A stretch of DNA of 64,000 bases from VXNE01 sp965217825. Its GTDB lineage: Bacteria > Pseudomonadota > Gammaproteobacteria > Pseudomonadales > Azotimanducaceae. Position 1 is the first letter of the stretch; each line of letters starts with the position of its first letter. The stretch is from positions 2,356,001 through 2,420,000 of the forward strand of contig OZ244571.1 in the NCBI GenBank assembly GCA_965217825.1, read 5' to 3'. The position numbers and the translations under genes were made by a program. Positions 52,654-60,323 of the stretch are shown piece after piece. A model generated the notes under the pieces. It saw nothing but the letters and a program-made list of their open reading frames with translations, did no database searches and was not told where the DNA came from.

Positions 52654-53598
52654 GTGGAAAAGCAAGAGGAATTCCAGAAGCGGCCAGTCACATCAACACG
52701 CAACCGGAGGTCGCCTGTGATGACGCCTGTGGTGACGACGCGCTTCACCGATCAATTGCAGCGGGACGGCCTGGCGGGGCCGTTCGAGTTGGCGGACAAG
52801 TCGACACTCGATGCAGTGTCCGAAGTGGCCATAGGACTACAAGCACTACAACGGGCGCAGAACTCACTGGCAACGCTGGCGGGACAGGAAGATCAACTGC
52901 GCCACACCACATTGATAAACAGACACATGGCGTTCGGCGTGGTAAGGGAACTCTTTCTCGACGCCAACCTGCAGTCCGTGGTGTCCGAGTGTTTCGGCAA
53001 GGACCTGGTGCTCTGGCAGACCAAGTTCTTTCCGAAATATGAAGGCGTCGGAGAAAATCGATGGCACCACGATCGCATCATTGAAAACGGCAATGACCCG
53101 ATCAATGTTTATGACACCAGCAATCACTTCTCCTTTGTGGTGGCCCTGTCCGATCTGGGCATGGATCACGGCAGACTCGAATATATAAAGGGATCGCATT
53201 TGCCCATCGACGGTTTCGACAGGGACATGCCGCGTCTGTTTGATGAAATGCCGGAGGTGGTCCATGACAGGATCACCCCGCTGACGTTCAAGAGAGGGGA
53301 GTTCGCGCTATTCCATTCTGCGTTGCTGCATCGCAGCCTGGCGTACGAACACCGGGAGGAGGACTGGCGCCCCGGCTACTTCGGTGCCCCGAATCCAGAA
53401 CTCCGAAGGACTGCCGACATACGGTCCGGGAGAATCTCGTTGGCCGCAAGGCTCGCCAGGAAGGGTACGGTCATTCCTGAAAGATCTGGTTCGAATCCGG
53501 CTGGGGCGGCGCACGCTATCGCGGAGCCAGTCCCCTATTTCGATGCCATCCCGGAGCAGGTCCGTGGCAACAGGTCCGTGGTAATGCCTTTCAACTGA
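52654..53598 (+). CDS. PhyH-family dioxygenase with a borrowed leader
   Basis: Protein of 314 aa from GTG 52654, preceded by GGGAG. Residues 1-14 (MEKQEEFQKRPVTS) match the leader of the PhyH gene at 41370 (MENQQEFQERPVTF). The rest belongs to a different PhyH branch without the beta module. Iron ligands are His138-X-Asp140 (RWHHDRI) and distal His226 (LLHRSLAYEH). The last 60 residues are poorly conserved in appearance. Fe(II)/2-oxoglutarate hydroxylase, substrate unknown. Confidence 0.87.
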   Translation: MEKQEEFQKRPVTSTRNRRSPVMTPVVTTRFTDQLQRDGLAGPFELADKSTLDAVSEVAIGLQALQRAQNSLATLAGQEDQLRHTTLINRHMAFGVVRELFLDANLQSVVSECFGKDLVLWQTKFFPKYEGVGENRWHHDRIIENGNDPINVYDTSNHFSFVVALSDLGMDHGRLEYIKGSHLPIDGFDRDMPRLFDEMPEVVHDRITPLTFKRGEFALFHSALLHRSLAYEHREEDWRPGYFGAPNPELRRTADIRSGRISLAARLARKGTVIPERSGSNPAGAAHAIAEPVPYFDAIPEQVRGNRSVVMPFN

Positions 53599-53701
53599 AA
53601 GGGGTGATCTGAAGGCAAGTGCCGTTCTGGGGTCCGTTCTCAACGGGAATCTCAACCGAACGTCGCCCGAGAAAGGCGACTCAACAACTGAAGGACACAT
53701 C

Positions 53702-54544
53702 ATGCAAGTAGGAATCATGTCGGGTCACTTCCAGCGGCCCACCTTGGAGGAATCGCTTGATGCGATTCTCGGGCATGACATCCGTCATCTTCAATTCAAC
53801 CCTGGGTCGGTAAATGTGCAGGGGCCGCTGGCCGATAAACTCGCGAAGGCGCCATGGGTTCGCGAGGAGACCCAAAAGCGCGGCATGACGATTTCAGCGG
53901 TGGGCGGTCCGGCCAACATGGCGGCCGCTGATGAGGCCGAGCGCGAGCAGGCAATCGAGAAATTGAAGCTACTGACATCAGCCTGTGGCTCCATGGGTAC
54001 TTCCGTGATCGCGACGTGCACCGGATCCCGGGATCCTGACAGCATGTGGCGCAAGCACCCGGACAACGAGACGGAAGAAGCCTGGCGGGTGTTGCGGAAT
54101 ACGCTGGAACAGGTATTGCCGGATGCGGAAGCGGCCGGGGTCATCATCGCCTTCGAACCGGAGGTGAACAATGTTGTCAACACGGCAAAGAAGGCTCGGC
54201 GACTGATTGACGAGATGGGCTCGGCAAGTCTTGGAGTCGTCATGGATGCATCGAATCTTTTCGGCGAGGGCGATTTGCCGCGCATGACCCGGATACTTGA
54301 CGAAGCCTTTGAGTTGCTCGGCGATCACATCGCCATCGCGCACGGCAAGGATCTGGATCGGGACGGCGATGCCGGCCATCTGGCGGCCGGAACCGGCAAG
54401 CTCGATTACGCGCATTACGTCTCGTTGCTCTGCGCGCTACCCTTCGACGTGCCGGTTATTCTTCACGGGCTTAAAGAGGATCAGGTGGATGCCAGCGTTG
54501 CCATGCTGAGAGGCCACGCAGCAAGGCATCAGGCGGGCGCATGA
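53702..54544 (+). CDS. Sugar phosphate isomerase/epimerase-like TIM-barrel protein
   Basis: Protein of 280 aa of the AP-endonuclease-2/xylose-isomerase-like barrel family. Segments IRHLQFNPGSVNVQG, GMTISAVGGPANM, MGTSVIATCTGSRDPDSM, VIIAFEPEVNNVVNT (metal Glu), LGVVMDASNLFGEGD (metal Asp) and HIAIAHGKDLDRDGD (metal His) lie on successive strands. It probably isomerises or epimerises a keto sugar or related polyol. Its last 20 codons and the start of the following gene are repeated 170 bp downstream. ATG 53702 is preceded by GAAGGACA. Confidence 0.88.
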   Translation: MQVGIMSGHFQRPTLEESLDAILGHDIRHLQFNPGSVNVQGPLADKLAKAPWVREETQKRGMTISAVGGPANMAAADEAEREQAIEKLKLLTSACGSMGTSVIATCTGSRDPDSMWRKHPDNETEEAWRVLRNTLEQVLPDAEAAGVIIAFEPEVNNVVNTAKKARRLIDEMGSASLGVVMDASNLFGEGDLPRMTRILDEAFELLGDHIAIAHGKDLDRDGDAGHLAAGTGKLDYAHYVSLLCALPFDVPVILHGLKEDQVDASVAMLRGHAARHQAGA

Positions 54545-54722
54545 AGGCAAGCAGATAGCCGTCGACGGTAGCGGTGCCGCCGATGATCGGAGCGCCGTTC
54601 CACCCTTAAAGACTAAGCCGGTGTTTCGTTCGAGAACGGCGAGGCCGGCGACAGGTGGATGCCAGCGTTGCGATGCTGAGAGGCCACGCCGCAACGCATC
54701 AGAAAGGAGCATGAAAGCAAAG
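54482..54722 (+). repeat. Direct repeat of the isomerase tail (54482-54552 and 54652-54722)
   Basis: The two 71-bp units are about 85% identical. Unit 1 encodes the end of the isomerase (VDASVAMLRGHAARHQAGA, stop) followed by an abortive start ATGAAGGCAAGCAGATAG. Unit 2 encodes the same tail (VDASVAMLRGHAATHQKGA, stop) overlapping the real start of the binding-protein gene (ATGAAAGCAAAG at 54711). The 99 bp between them hold no gene. So the original junction was isomerase-ATGA-binding protein, and a second diverged junction has been inserted. Confidence 0.85.
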
Positions 54723-56591
54723 ATTGCGATTGACTACGTGCTTGGCAGGCTTCACAAGCATTGCCTGCCCGGCGTGATTCTGCTGCAGGCGCTGGTGTCC
54801 ATGGCGGAACAGCCAGCCTATCAGCACGGCATCTCGCTGCTGCACGAACTGAAGTATCCGGCCGACTTCGAGCACTTCGAATACGCCAACCCCGACGCGC
54901 CGAAAGGCGGCGAACTGAAGCTCTCGACAACCACGCCGATTCGCAACTTCTCGGGTGTCCCGGGAACGGGCGTACCGGGCGCGCAGGGCTTGGGCAGAAC
55001 GGTCGACCGGCTGATGATCCGTTCGGCGGATGAATTGTCCGGTCTATATGGCCAGCTTGCCGATGGCGTTGCGCTGTCCGCCGACAGGAAGTCCCTCTTC
55101 ATCCGGATACACGAGAGGGCGCGCTGGCACGATGGCGTGCCCGTGACGACGAAGGATGTGAAGTTTTCCCATGACGAACTGTTGAAGCTTCCCTTCGGAA
55201 AGGTCTACCTGCAGTCATGGATCGAATCGCTGGAGATAGTCAACGACAAGGAGATGGTCGTTCACCATCGGGGCGTGTTCACCAATTCGAACCTTGTGGC
55301 GCTGACGTGGTTCCGCATCCGACCGGCGCACTATTACGCAGGCAAGGACTCCAGTACCCACACCCTGGTGCCGCCGGTCGGGAGTGGCCCCTATCGCGTG
55401 GCCGATTTCGATCACGACTTCGTCCGCTACGAACGCGTTGAAGATTACTGGGGACGGGATATCCCGGTGAACCGCGGACGTTACAATTTCGATGTCATCC
55501 GATACGACGTCTATCGCGACGCGACGGTGGCCAGAGAGGCCATTCGCAAGGGGCTGTTCGATATCTATTTTGAGACGGACATTCGTCATTGGGTTTCGTC
55601 CTACGATATCCCGGCCCTCGAAGCGGGATCGCTCATCATGGAAACGCGGTCCCTGCAGAAGTTCATCGGCCTCGCGTCGGCGATCGTGCTGAATCTCGAT
55701 CGGGAAAGATTGCGCGATGTGCGGGTCCGCGAGGCGCTGACGCTGGCGCTGGATTTCGAGTGGCAGAACCGGGTGTTTCAATACGGGTCACAGTCGCGGG
55801 CGCTGAGCTATTTCGCCAACTCGTCTTTTGCCGCGCGAGGCCTGCCGACACAAGCCGAACTCGCCGTGCTTGCCCCCTACCGGGATCGTCTGCCCGAGCG
55901 GGTATTTACCGAGGCTTTTCAACTGCCGGTCTCGAACGGGGTCGGAGTGCATCGTTCGGCCCTTGAAAGAGCGCGCGATCTGCTTGCCGAAGCTGGCTGG
56001 ACGATACAGGGCGGACGTCTGGTCAATGCCGCCGGGCAGCCGTTCGAACTGGAGTTGACGACGCAAAACCCGGCGCAGCGCCGGGTTCTGCTGCCGTACA
56101 TCGAGTCCCTGAAGATACTCGGCATAGATGCGCGCCTGCGGCTGTTGGACAACGTGTCGTGGGTGAACCACTTGCGCGTACGCAATTTCGATGCGTATGT
56201 CCGGGGGCACGACTTCTTGAATCCGCCGTTGGGGGAACTGCAGAGTTACTTTGGCTCCGGCACCGCGGACCTGGAACTGGGAGGAAACATGGCCGGGCTA
56301 CGCGATCCCATCGTTGATGCACTGATCGAGAAGGCGGAGCAAATGGCGGAGACAATCGAACAGGCAATGACCGCCTGCCGGGCGCTTGATCGCGTGTTGC
56401 TATGGGGCTTTTATCACATACCGTTGAACATCCCTGACGAGGAGCGATTCGTGCGCTGGGACAAGTTTGCGAGGCCGGAGCACGAGGCGGTCGCGAAGTA
56501 CGAGTACCTGGTCGGCAGCGCCGTGCGTATCCTGGACAGTTGGTGGATCGATCCCGACAGGGTCGGCAGGCTGACACTGGCGGGGAAGTAG
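54711..56591 (+). CDS. YejA-like ABC transporter substrate-binding protein (SBP family 5)
   Basis: Protein of 626 aa. The opening LLHELKYPADFEHFEYANPD, APKGGELKLS is the YejA signature. RTVDRLMIRSADELSGLYGQ, ERARWHDGVPVTTKDVKFSH and GSGPYRVADFDHDFVRYERV are standard family-5 segments. ATG 54711 has AAAGGAG upstream. The first 30 residues contain only a weak hydrophobic stretch (LPGVILLQALVSMAEQ) as export signal. No permease or ATPase gene accompanies it here, unlike yejABEF. The ligand is probably a peptide or a peptide-like conjugate. Confidence 0.88.
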   Translation: MKAKIAIDYVLGRLHKHCLPGVILLQALVSMAEQPAYQHGISLLHELKYPADFEHFEYANPDAPKGGELKLSTTTPIRNFSGVPGTGVPGAQGLGRTVDRLMIRSADELSGLYGQLADGVALSADRKSLFIRIHERARWHDGVPVTTKDVKFSHDELLKLPFGKVYLQSWIESLEIVNDKEMVVHHRGVFTNSNLVALTWFRIRPAHYYAGKDSSTHTLVPPVGSGPYRVADFDHDFVRYERVEDYWGRDIPVNRGRYNFDVIRYDVYRDATVAREAIRKGLFDIYFETDIRHWVSSYDIPALEAGSLIMETRSLQKFIGLASAIVLNLDRERLRDVRVREALTLALDFEWQNRVFQYGSQSRALSYFANSSFAARGLPTQAELAVLAPYRDRLPERVFTEAFQLPVSNGVGVHRSALERARDLLAEAGWTIQGGRLVNAAGQPFELELTTQNPAQRRVLLPYIESLKILGIDARLRLLDNVSWVNHLRVRNFDAYVRGHDFLNPPLGELQSYFGSGTADLELGGNMAGLRDPIVDALIEKAEQMAETIEQAMTACRALDRVLLWGFYHIPLNIPDEERFVRWDKFARPEHEAVAKYEYLVGSAVRILDSWWIDPDRVGRLTLAGK

Positions 56592-56593
56592 GG

Positions 56594-57481
56594 GTGGTCC
56601 TCACGCCACAACAACCGCGCGGCCCCTCGGCAGTCTGGGTCAACAAACCCGAGGCGAGCCAGCTACCCGATGGCGTGACGCACCACACGTTCTACTCCAG
56701 GGCGCACAAGGCCGATGTGGGGTACTGCATCTACCTGCCACCGGGCTACGATGCCCAGGCGGACAAGCGTTACCCGGTGATCTACAACCTGCATGGTGCT
56801 GGCGACAACGAGTTGCACGGCTTCGACGACGTGAGGGTGCTTGATGCGGGTATTCGCGAGGGGCGCTGGCCAGCCATGATCGTGGTGCTTGCCAACGGCG
56901 GCATGCGCACGTTCTACAAGGACTCCCACGATGGACGCTTCCAAAGTGAGACGCTCATCATTCGCGAACTGATTCCCCATATCGACGCGACCTGGCGCAC
57001 GATCGATGAGCGCAAGGGGCGGTGTATAGAGGGTCATAGTATGGGAGGGCGTGGGGCAACGCGCCTGGCGATGAAGTACCCGAGCCTGTTCTGCTCGCTG
57101 TTCAACCTGGCGGGCAACGTGCCGCGCACCCTTGCGCACTTCGACCCGTCGGCGCCGGACACCTACCCCAACAACTACCTTGGCCCCGACAGGCAGAACT
57201 ACATCGACAACGATGCCTACGAACTGCTTGAGAAAAACGCGGACGACATCAAGGGTAAACTGCGTATTCAGATGTGGTGCGGGACACAGGACATGGCCCA
57301 TCTGGTAACTATGAGGGATTTCCACCAGGCCTTGCTGGGGGCTGGTGTGGACCATACGTACATGGAAGTCGAAGGTCTTGGCCACAACAAGAAACCGATA
57401 ATCGACAGATACCGGGACGTGTGGTTCGACTATCATGTTCAATCGCTGCGGCAGGCAGAAGAGCAGGTCGACCAGGCTTGA
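56594..57481 (+). CDS. Esterase D/feruloyl-esterase-like alpha/beta hydrolase
   Basis: Serine esterase of 295 aa. It has RYPVIYNLHGAGDNE (oxyanion strand), nucleophile elbow GHSMGG with Ser149, NLAGNVPRT, an acid region around MWCGTQDMAH and catalytic-type His in EGLGHNKKP. GTG 56594 directly follows the binding-protein stop with GGGGAAG and AGGGG upstream. No signal peptide is seen. It may release an ester-linked acyl or aryl group from the compound processed by this cluster. Confidence 0.88.
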   Translation: MVLTPQQPRGPSAVWVNKPEASQLPDGVTHHTFYSRAHKADVGYCIYLPPGYDAQADKRYPVIYNLHGAGDNELHGFDDVRVLDAGIREGRWPAMIVVLANGGMRTFYKDSHDGRFQSETLIIRELIPHIDATWRTIDERKGRCIEGHSMGGRGATRLAMKYPSLFCSLFNLAGNVPRTLAHFDPSAPDTYPNNYLGPDRQNYIDNDAYELLEKNADDIKGKLRIQMWCGTQDMAHLVTMRDFHQALLGAGVDHTYMEVEGLGHNKKPIIDRYRDVWFDYHVQSLRQAEEQVDQA

Positions 57482-57515
57482 TTGAAGTGAGAACGCCTGG
57501 AGTGAGGGAAACCCG

Positions 57516-58910
57516 TTGAACGCCTTGATTGCTACCCCGGCACCAATCGATCCCGAGGACGCGTTCCGCACCGGGACAGCGGCCAGCCTTTCGCCGTTAC
57601 CGACAACACCAGAACTGGATCCCCCCGGCGCGGACCGCATCGGTCTGACGTCGGCTGAGGCAGAGCAGTTTCGCGAACAGGGATTCGTGATCAAACGCGG
57701 CCTGGTTCCCGCCGGAGACTTTGCCGCCGCGCTCGAACTATGGTGGCAGCAGCGTCCGGTTACCACGGCGGGCATGCGCAGGGATGATCCGGGCACCTGG
57801 GTCTCACCGGGCAGACACTGGCCCCATGACAATCGCTGGGGGCTCACGAACAACTGGATGGGCAACAGTCCATGGCCCGGGCCGGAGGATGAGCGACCCG
57901 GTGCCAACCTGGGAGAACGGGTCGGCCGCCTGCCTTACAAGCTCACGCGCGACCGCGCCGAAGACGTGTGGCGCTGGCACGGTATCGGTCATGACCCCGC
58001 CTTTGTCGCCATGACGTCCGCGCACCCGCGCATGTTGCACATGGTCGAACTGCTGCTGGGCGGGCCGATAAAACGACCGAGGCGAAACCGTGGCATTTAC
58101 GCCGTATTCCCCAGGGACCGGGCTGAACCCGGGTCCCGCCTCGGCCCGCACACCGATGACAACCCGATTGAGTTGATTGCCGTGCTGATTCTGGAGGACA
58201 TCGGCCCGCGCTCGGGCGGCTTTACCCTGTTCCCCGGTTCGGCCCAGGCGCTGTACCCCACTTCAGCGCAGGCACTCAACTGGGTGTTGACCGACCGTTC
58301 CGAAGCCGCCATGGATAGCATCAAGGCGGGCGTGCAGCCGCTCGAATTCACGGGAAGAGCCGGGGACGTGCTGTTCTGCCACGCCCTCACGGTTCACTCG
58401 GCGGGTATCCACGAGGGCCGGCGAATTCGCATGGCGGCGATCCTCGATTTCAACCGGGTGCGGCAACGCGGGCATCTGCGCTGGACAGCAGCGGGCAAAC
58501 ATGGCGGGCCGCGAATCAACACCGACATGGACGGCGTACTGACGATTGCCGCGGACACCGGCGATGACCCGGCGGATGGCTATCGCGAAGTGACGCAGCT
58601 ATGGCTTTCCGACTCGAACGAGTTCGTGCTGGACCGGTCGCCGCCGTTCGATGAGATGTACCGGGAGTGGAATCTTGGGCAGCGCGATGCGACCGGCCAC
58701 GTTGTCGATGAACCCCCCTGGTGGGAGAAATACGACCTGCCGCTGCTTCCCACGGGCTCGATGCCGCGGGGTGGCGGCGGTACGCCCGCAGTCCCGCTGT
58801 CATCCGTTGCCCGATATGAAGAAGAGGGTCGCTGGCGCGTAGCCCTGAAGGGCAATGCGTGGATGGAGAAAACTGATTACCTGTGTGATCGACCTGAGGG
58901 ATCCCAATGA
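57516..58910 (+). CDS. PhyH-family dioxygenase (long form)
   Basis: Protein of 464 aa from TTG 57516, with GAGGGA 7 nt upstream. The catalytic domain begins at about residue 45 (LTSAEAEQFREQGFVIKRGL). It has His212-X-Asp214 (LGPHTDDNPIELIAV), SGGFTLFPGSAQALYP and distal His294 (ALTVHSAGIHEGRRIRMA). An extra 100-residue C-terminal part ends DLPLLPTGSMPRGGG and a basic tail. Its stop overlaps the next start by 4 nt (ATGA), so the two are coupled. Confidence 0.87.
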   Translation: MNALIATPAPIDPEDAFRTGTAASLSPLPTTPELDPPGADRIGLTSAEAEQFREQGFVIKRGLVPAGDFAAALELWWQQRPVTTAGMRRDDPGTWVSPGRHWPHDNRWGLTNNWMGNSPWPGPEDERPGANLGERVGRLPYKLTRDRAEDVWRWHGIGHDPAFVAMTSAHPRMLHMVELLLGGPIKRPRRNRGIYAVFPRDRAEPGSRLGPHTDDNPIELIAVLILEDIGPRSGGFTLFPGSAQALYPTSAQALNWVLTDRSEAAMDSIKAGVQPLEFTGRAGDVLFCHALTVHSAGIHEGRRIRMAAILDFNRVRQRGHLRWTAAGKHGGPRINTDMDGVLTIAADTGDDPADGYREVTQLWLSDSNEFVLDRSPPFDEMYREWNLGQRDATGHVVDEPPWWEKYDLPLLPTGSMPRGGGGTPAVPLSSVARYEEEGRWRVALKGNAWMEKTDYLCDRPEGSQ

Positions 58911-59305
58911 CTGAGATGACCGGGCGCTGTCTTTGCGGCGCCGTAACCTACACGGCGCAGGACGTGGAGAAGGAATTTATGGCGTGCCACTGCGGCATGT
59001 GCCGGCGTTGGTCCGGCGGCCCCGCATTCGCGGTCCACGCGGGCGGCGTCGAGTTCCGGGGCGAGGAGAACATCCGCCGGTACGACTCGTCCGCGTGGGC
59101 TGAGCGGGGGTTCTGCGTGCGGTGTGGAACCAACCTTTTCTATCGTATGAAGCCCGGCGGCATGCCGATCCTCTGGATGGGCACCTTCGACGACCAGTCT
59201 GGTTTCGAGCTTGCCGGCGAGATTTACATCGATGCGAAGCCCGACGGCTATAGCCTTGCCCGGGATCATCCCCGGCACACGGAGGCGGACTTGATGAAGT
59301 CCTAG
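58907..59305 (+). CDS. GFA/CENP-V family zinc protein
   Basis: Protein of 132 aa with the cysteine pattern of glutathione-dependent formaldehyde-activating enzyme relatives: GRCLCGAVTY, MACHCGMCRRWSGGP and GFCVRCGTNLFYRM. The Cys groups bind two zinc ions. Most members do not process formaldehyde. It is interesting beside dioxygenases, whose dealkylations release aldehydes (inference). It is translationally coupled to the PhyH gene upstream. Confidence 0.92.
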   Translation: MTEMTGRCLCGAVTYTAQDVEKEFMACHCGMCRRWSGGPAFAVHAGGVEFRGEENIRRYDSSAWAERGFCVRCGTNLFYRMKPGGMPILWMGTFDDQSGFELAGEIYIDAKPDGYSLARDHPRHTEADLMKS

Positions 59306-59331
59306 GCCTGGTGTGGTGCCGGATGGAGGCG

Positions 59332-60213
59332 ATGCAAACCGACCGGAGCGGCCTTACACTGTGGTCAATGGATCCTGCATGTCTCAACCACCGACTCACC
59401 GCCGAGGAGCGCCGGCAGTTCGACGAGCGCGGTTGCTTCGTCGTCAGGAACGTGCTGCCGCGGGACTTCGTGACCCGCCTGGAGGACGCGGCGGATCGGC
59501 TGGACGCGGAGAATCGGCCACTTGGCGGAGCTGATACGCGGCCGATCAACCATCTCGACTGTATCGGCTATGACGATGCGTTTCTCGAACTCCTGGATTG
59601 GCCGAAGACCATCGCCAGGGTCATCGACATTCTCGGCTGGCACATTCAGCTTTATCACAGCCACGTCATGGTCTCGCCGCCTCTGCCCGAGGGCTATCGG
59701 TCGAGGGCCAGGCGTATTGGCTGGCACCAGGACAGCGGTCGCCTGAACCTCGATCTTGAGGGGAACCCGCGCCCGAGGGTTTCTCTCAAGGTGGGTTTCT
59801 TTCTGACCGACACATCGGAGGTGGATCGCGGAAACTTCCACTTTATCCCCGGCAGCCATCTCCGCGAGACGGAGTTTCCCGCCGACGAAAGCGAACCACA
59901 CCCGGAGGCGACCCCGGTATGCGCCGCCGCGGGCGATGCCCTCTTTTTCGACCGTCGCTTGTGGCACGCCGGCGGACGCAACCGTTCGAACGTCACGCGC
60001 AAGGTGGTCTTCTTCGGCTACAGCTACCGCTGGCTGCGTCCCCGGGACGACATGACCGTGGACCGCTACCTGTCCCATGTCGACCCGATCCGGCGCCAGC
60101 TCTTGGGTGCAAGCCCGACGGGAGGATTCGGCTATACATCGCCGAGTGAAGAAGACATCCCGCTCAGGTCCTGGCTCGTCGAGCACCTGGGAGAGGAGGC
60201 GGTCGCGCCCTGA
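59332..60213 (+). CDS. PhyH-family dioxygenase
   Basis: Protein of about 293 aa. It has LTAEERRQFDERGCFVVRNV at the N-terminus, then His132-X-Asp134 (GWHQDSGRLNLDL), VSLKVGFFLTDTSEVDRGNF, FIPGSHLRE and distal His212 (LWHAGGRNRSNVTRKV), which includes the 2-oxoglutarate-binding Arg. The start is uncertain: ATG 59332 is used, with GTG 59311, ATG 59323 and ATG 59368 also in frame. It is the last dioxygenase of the cluster, before the second TonB receptor. Confidence 0.88.
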   Translation: MQTDRSGLTLWSMDPACLNHRLTAEERRQFDERGCFVVRNVLPRDFVTRLEDAADRLDAENRPLGGADTRPINHLDCIGYDDAFLELLDWPKTIARVIDILGWHIQLYHSHVMVSPPLPEGYRSRARRIGWHQDSGRLNLDLEGNPRPRVSLKVGFFLTDTSEVDRGNFHFIPGSHLRETEFPADESEPHPEATPVCAAAGDALFFDRRLWHAGGRNRSNVTRKVVFFGYSYRWLRPRDDMTVDRYLSHVDPIRRQLLGASPTGGFGYTSPSEEDIPLRSWLVEHLGEEAVAP

Positions 60214-60323
60214 TAAGCCAGTGGCGGCGGGCCGCCGGATCGCCATACATACTTCTTCAACTGCCGCGCGGCCGATCCTGCGAAAAGGCATAATATAGAT
60301 ATTGCGTCAAGGGGAGAATGCTC

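Noticed and set aside
53480..53505. tRNA-like T-arm word GGTTCGAATCC
   Set aside because: It is inside the PhyH coding frame. No acceptor stem, D-arm or anticodon arm can be placed around it.
31993..60213. Classical polysaccharide utilisation locus
   Set aside because: No glycoside hydrolase, polysaccharide lyase, SusD-like lipoprotein or hybrid sensor regulator is present. Only sulfatases and TonB receptors overlap with that definition.
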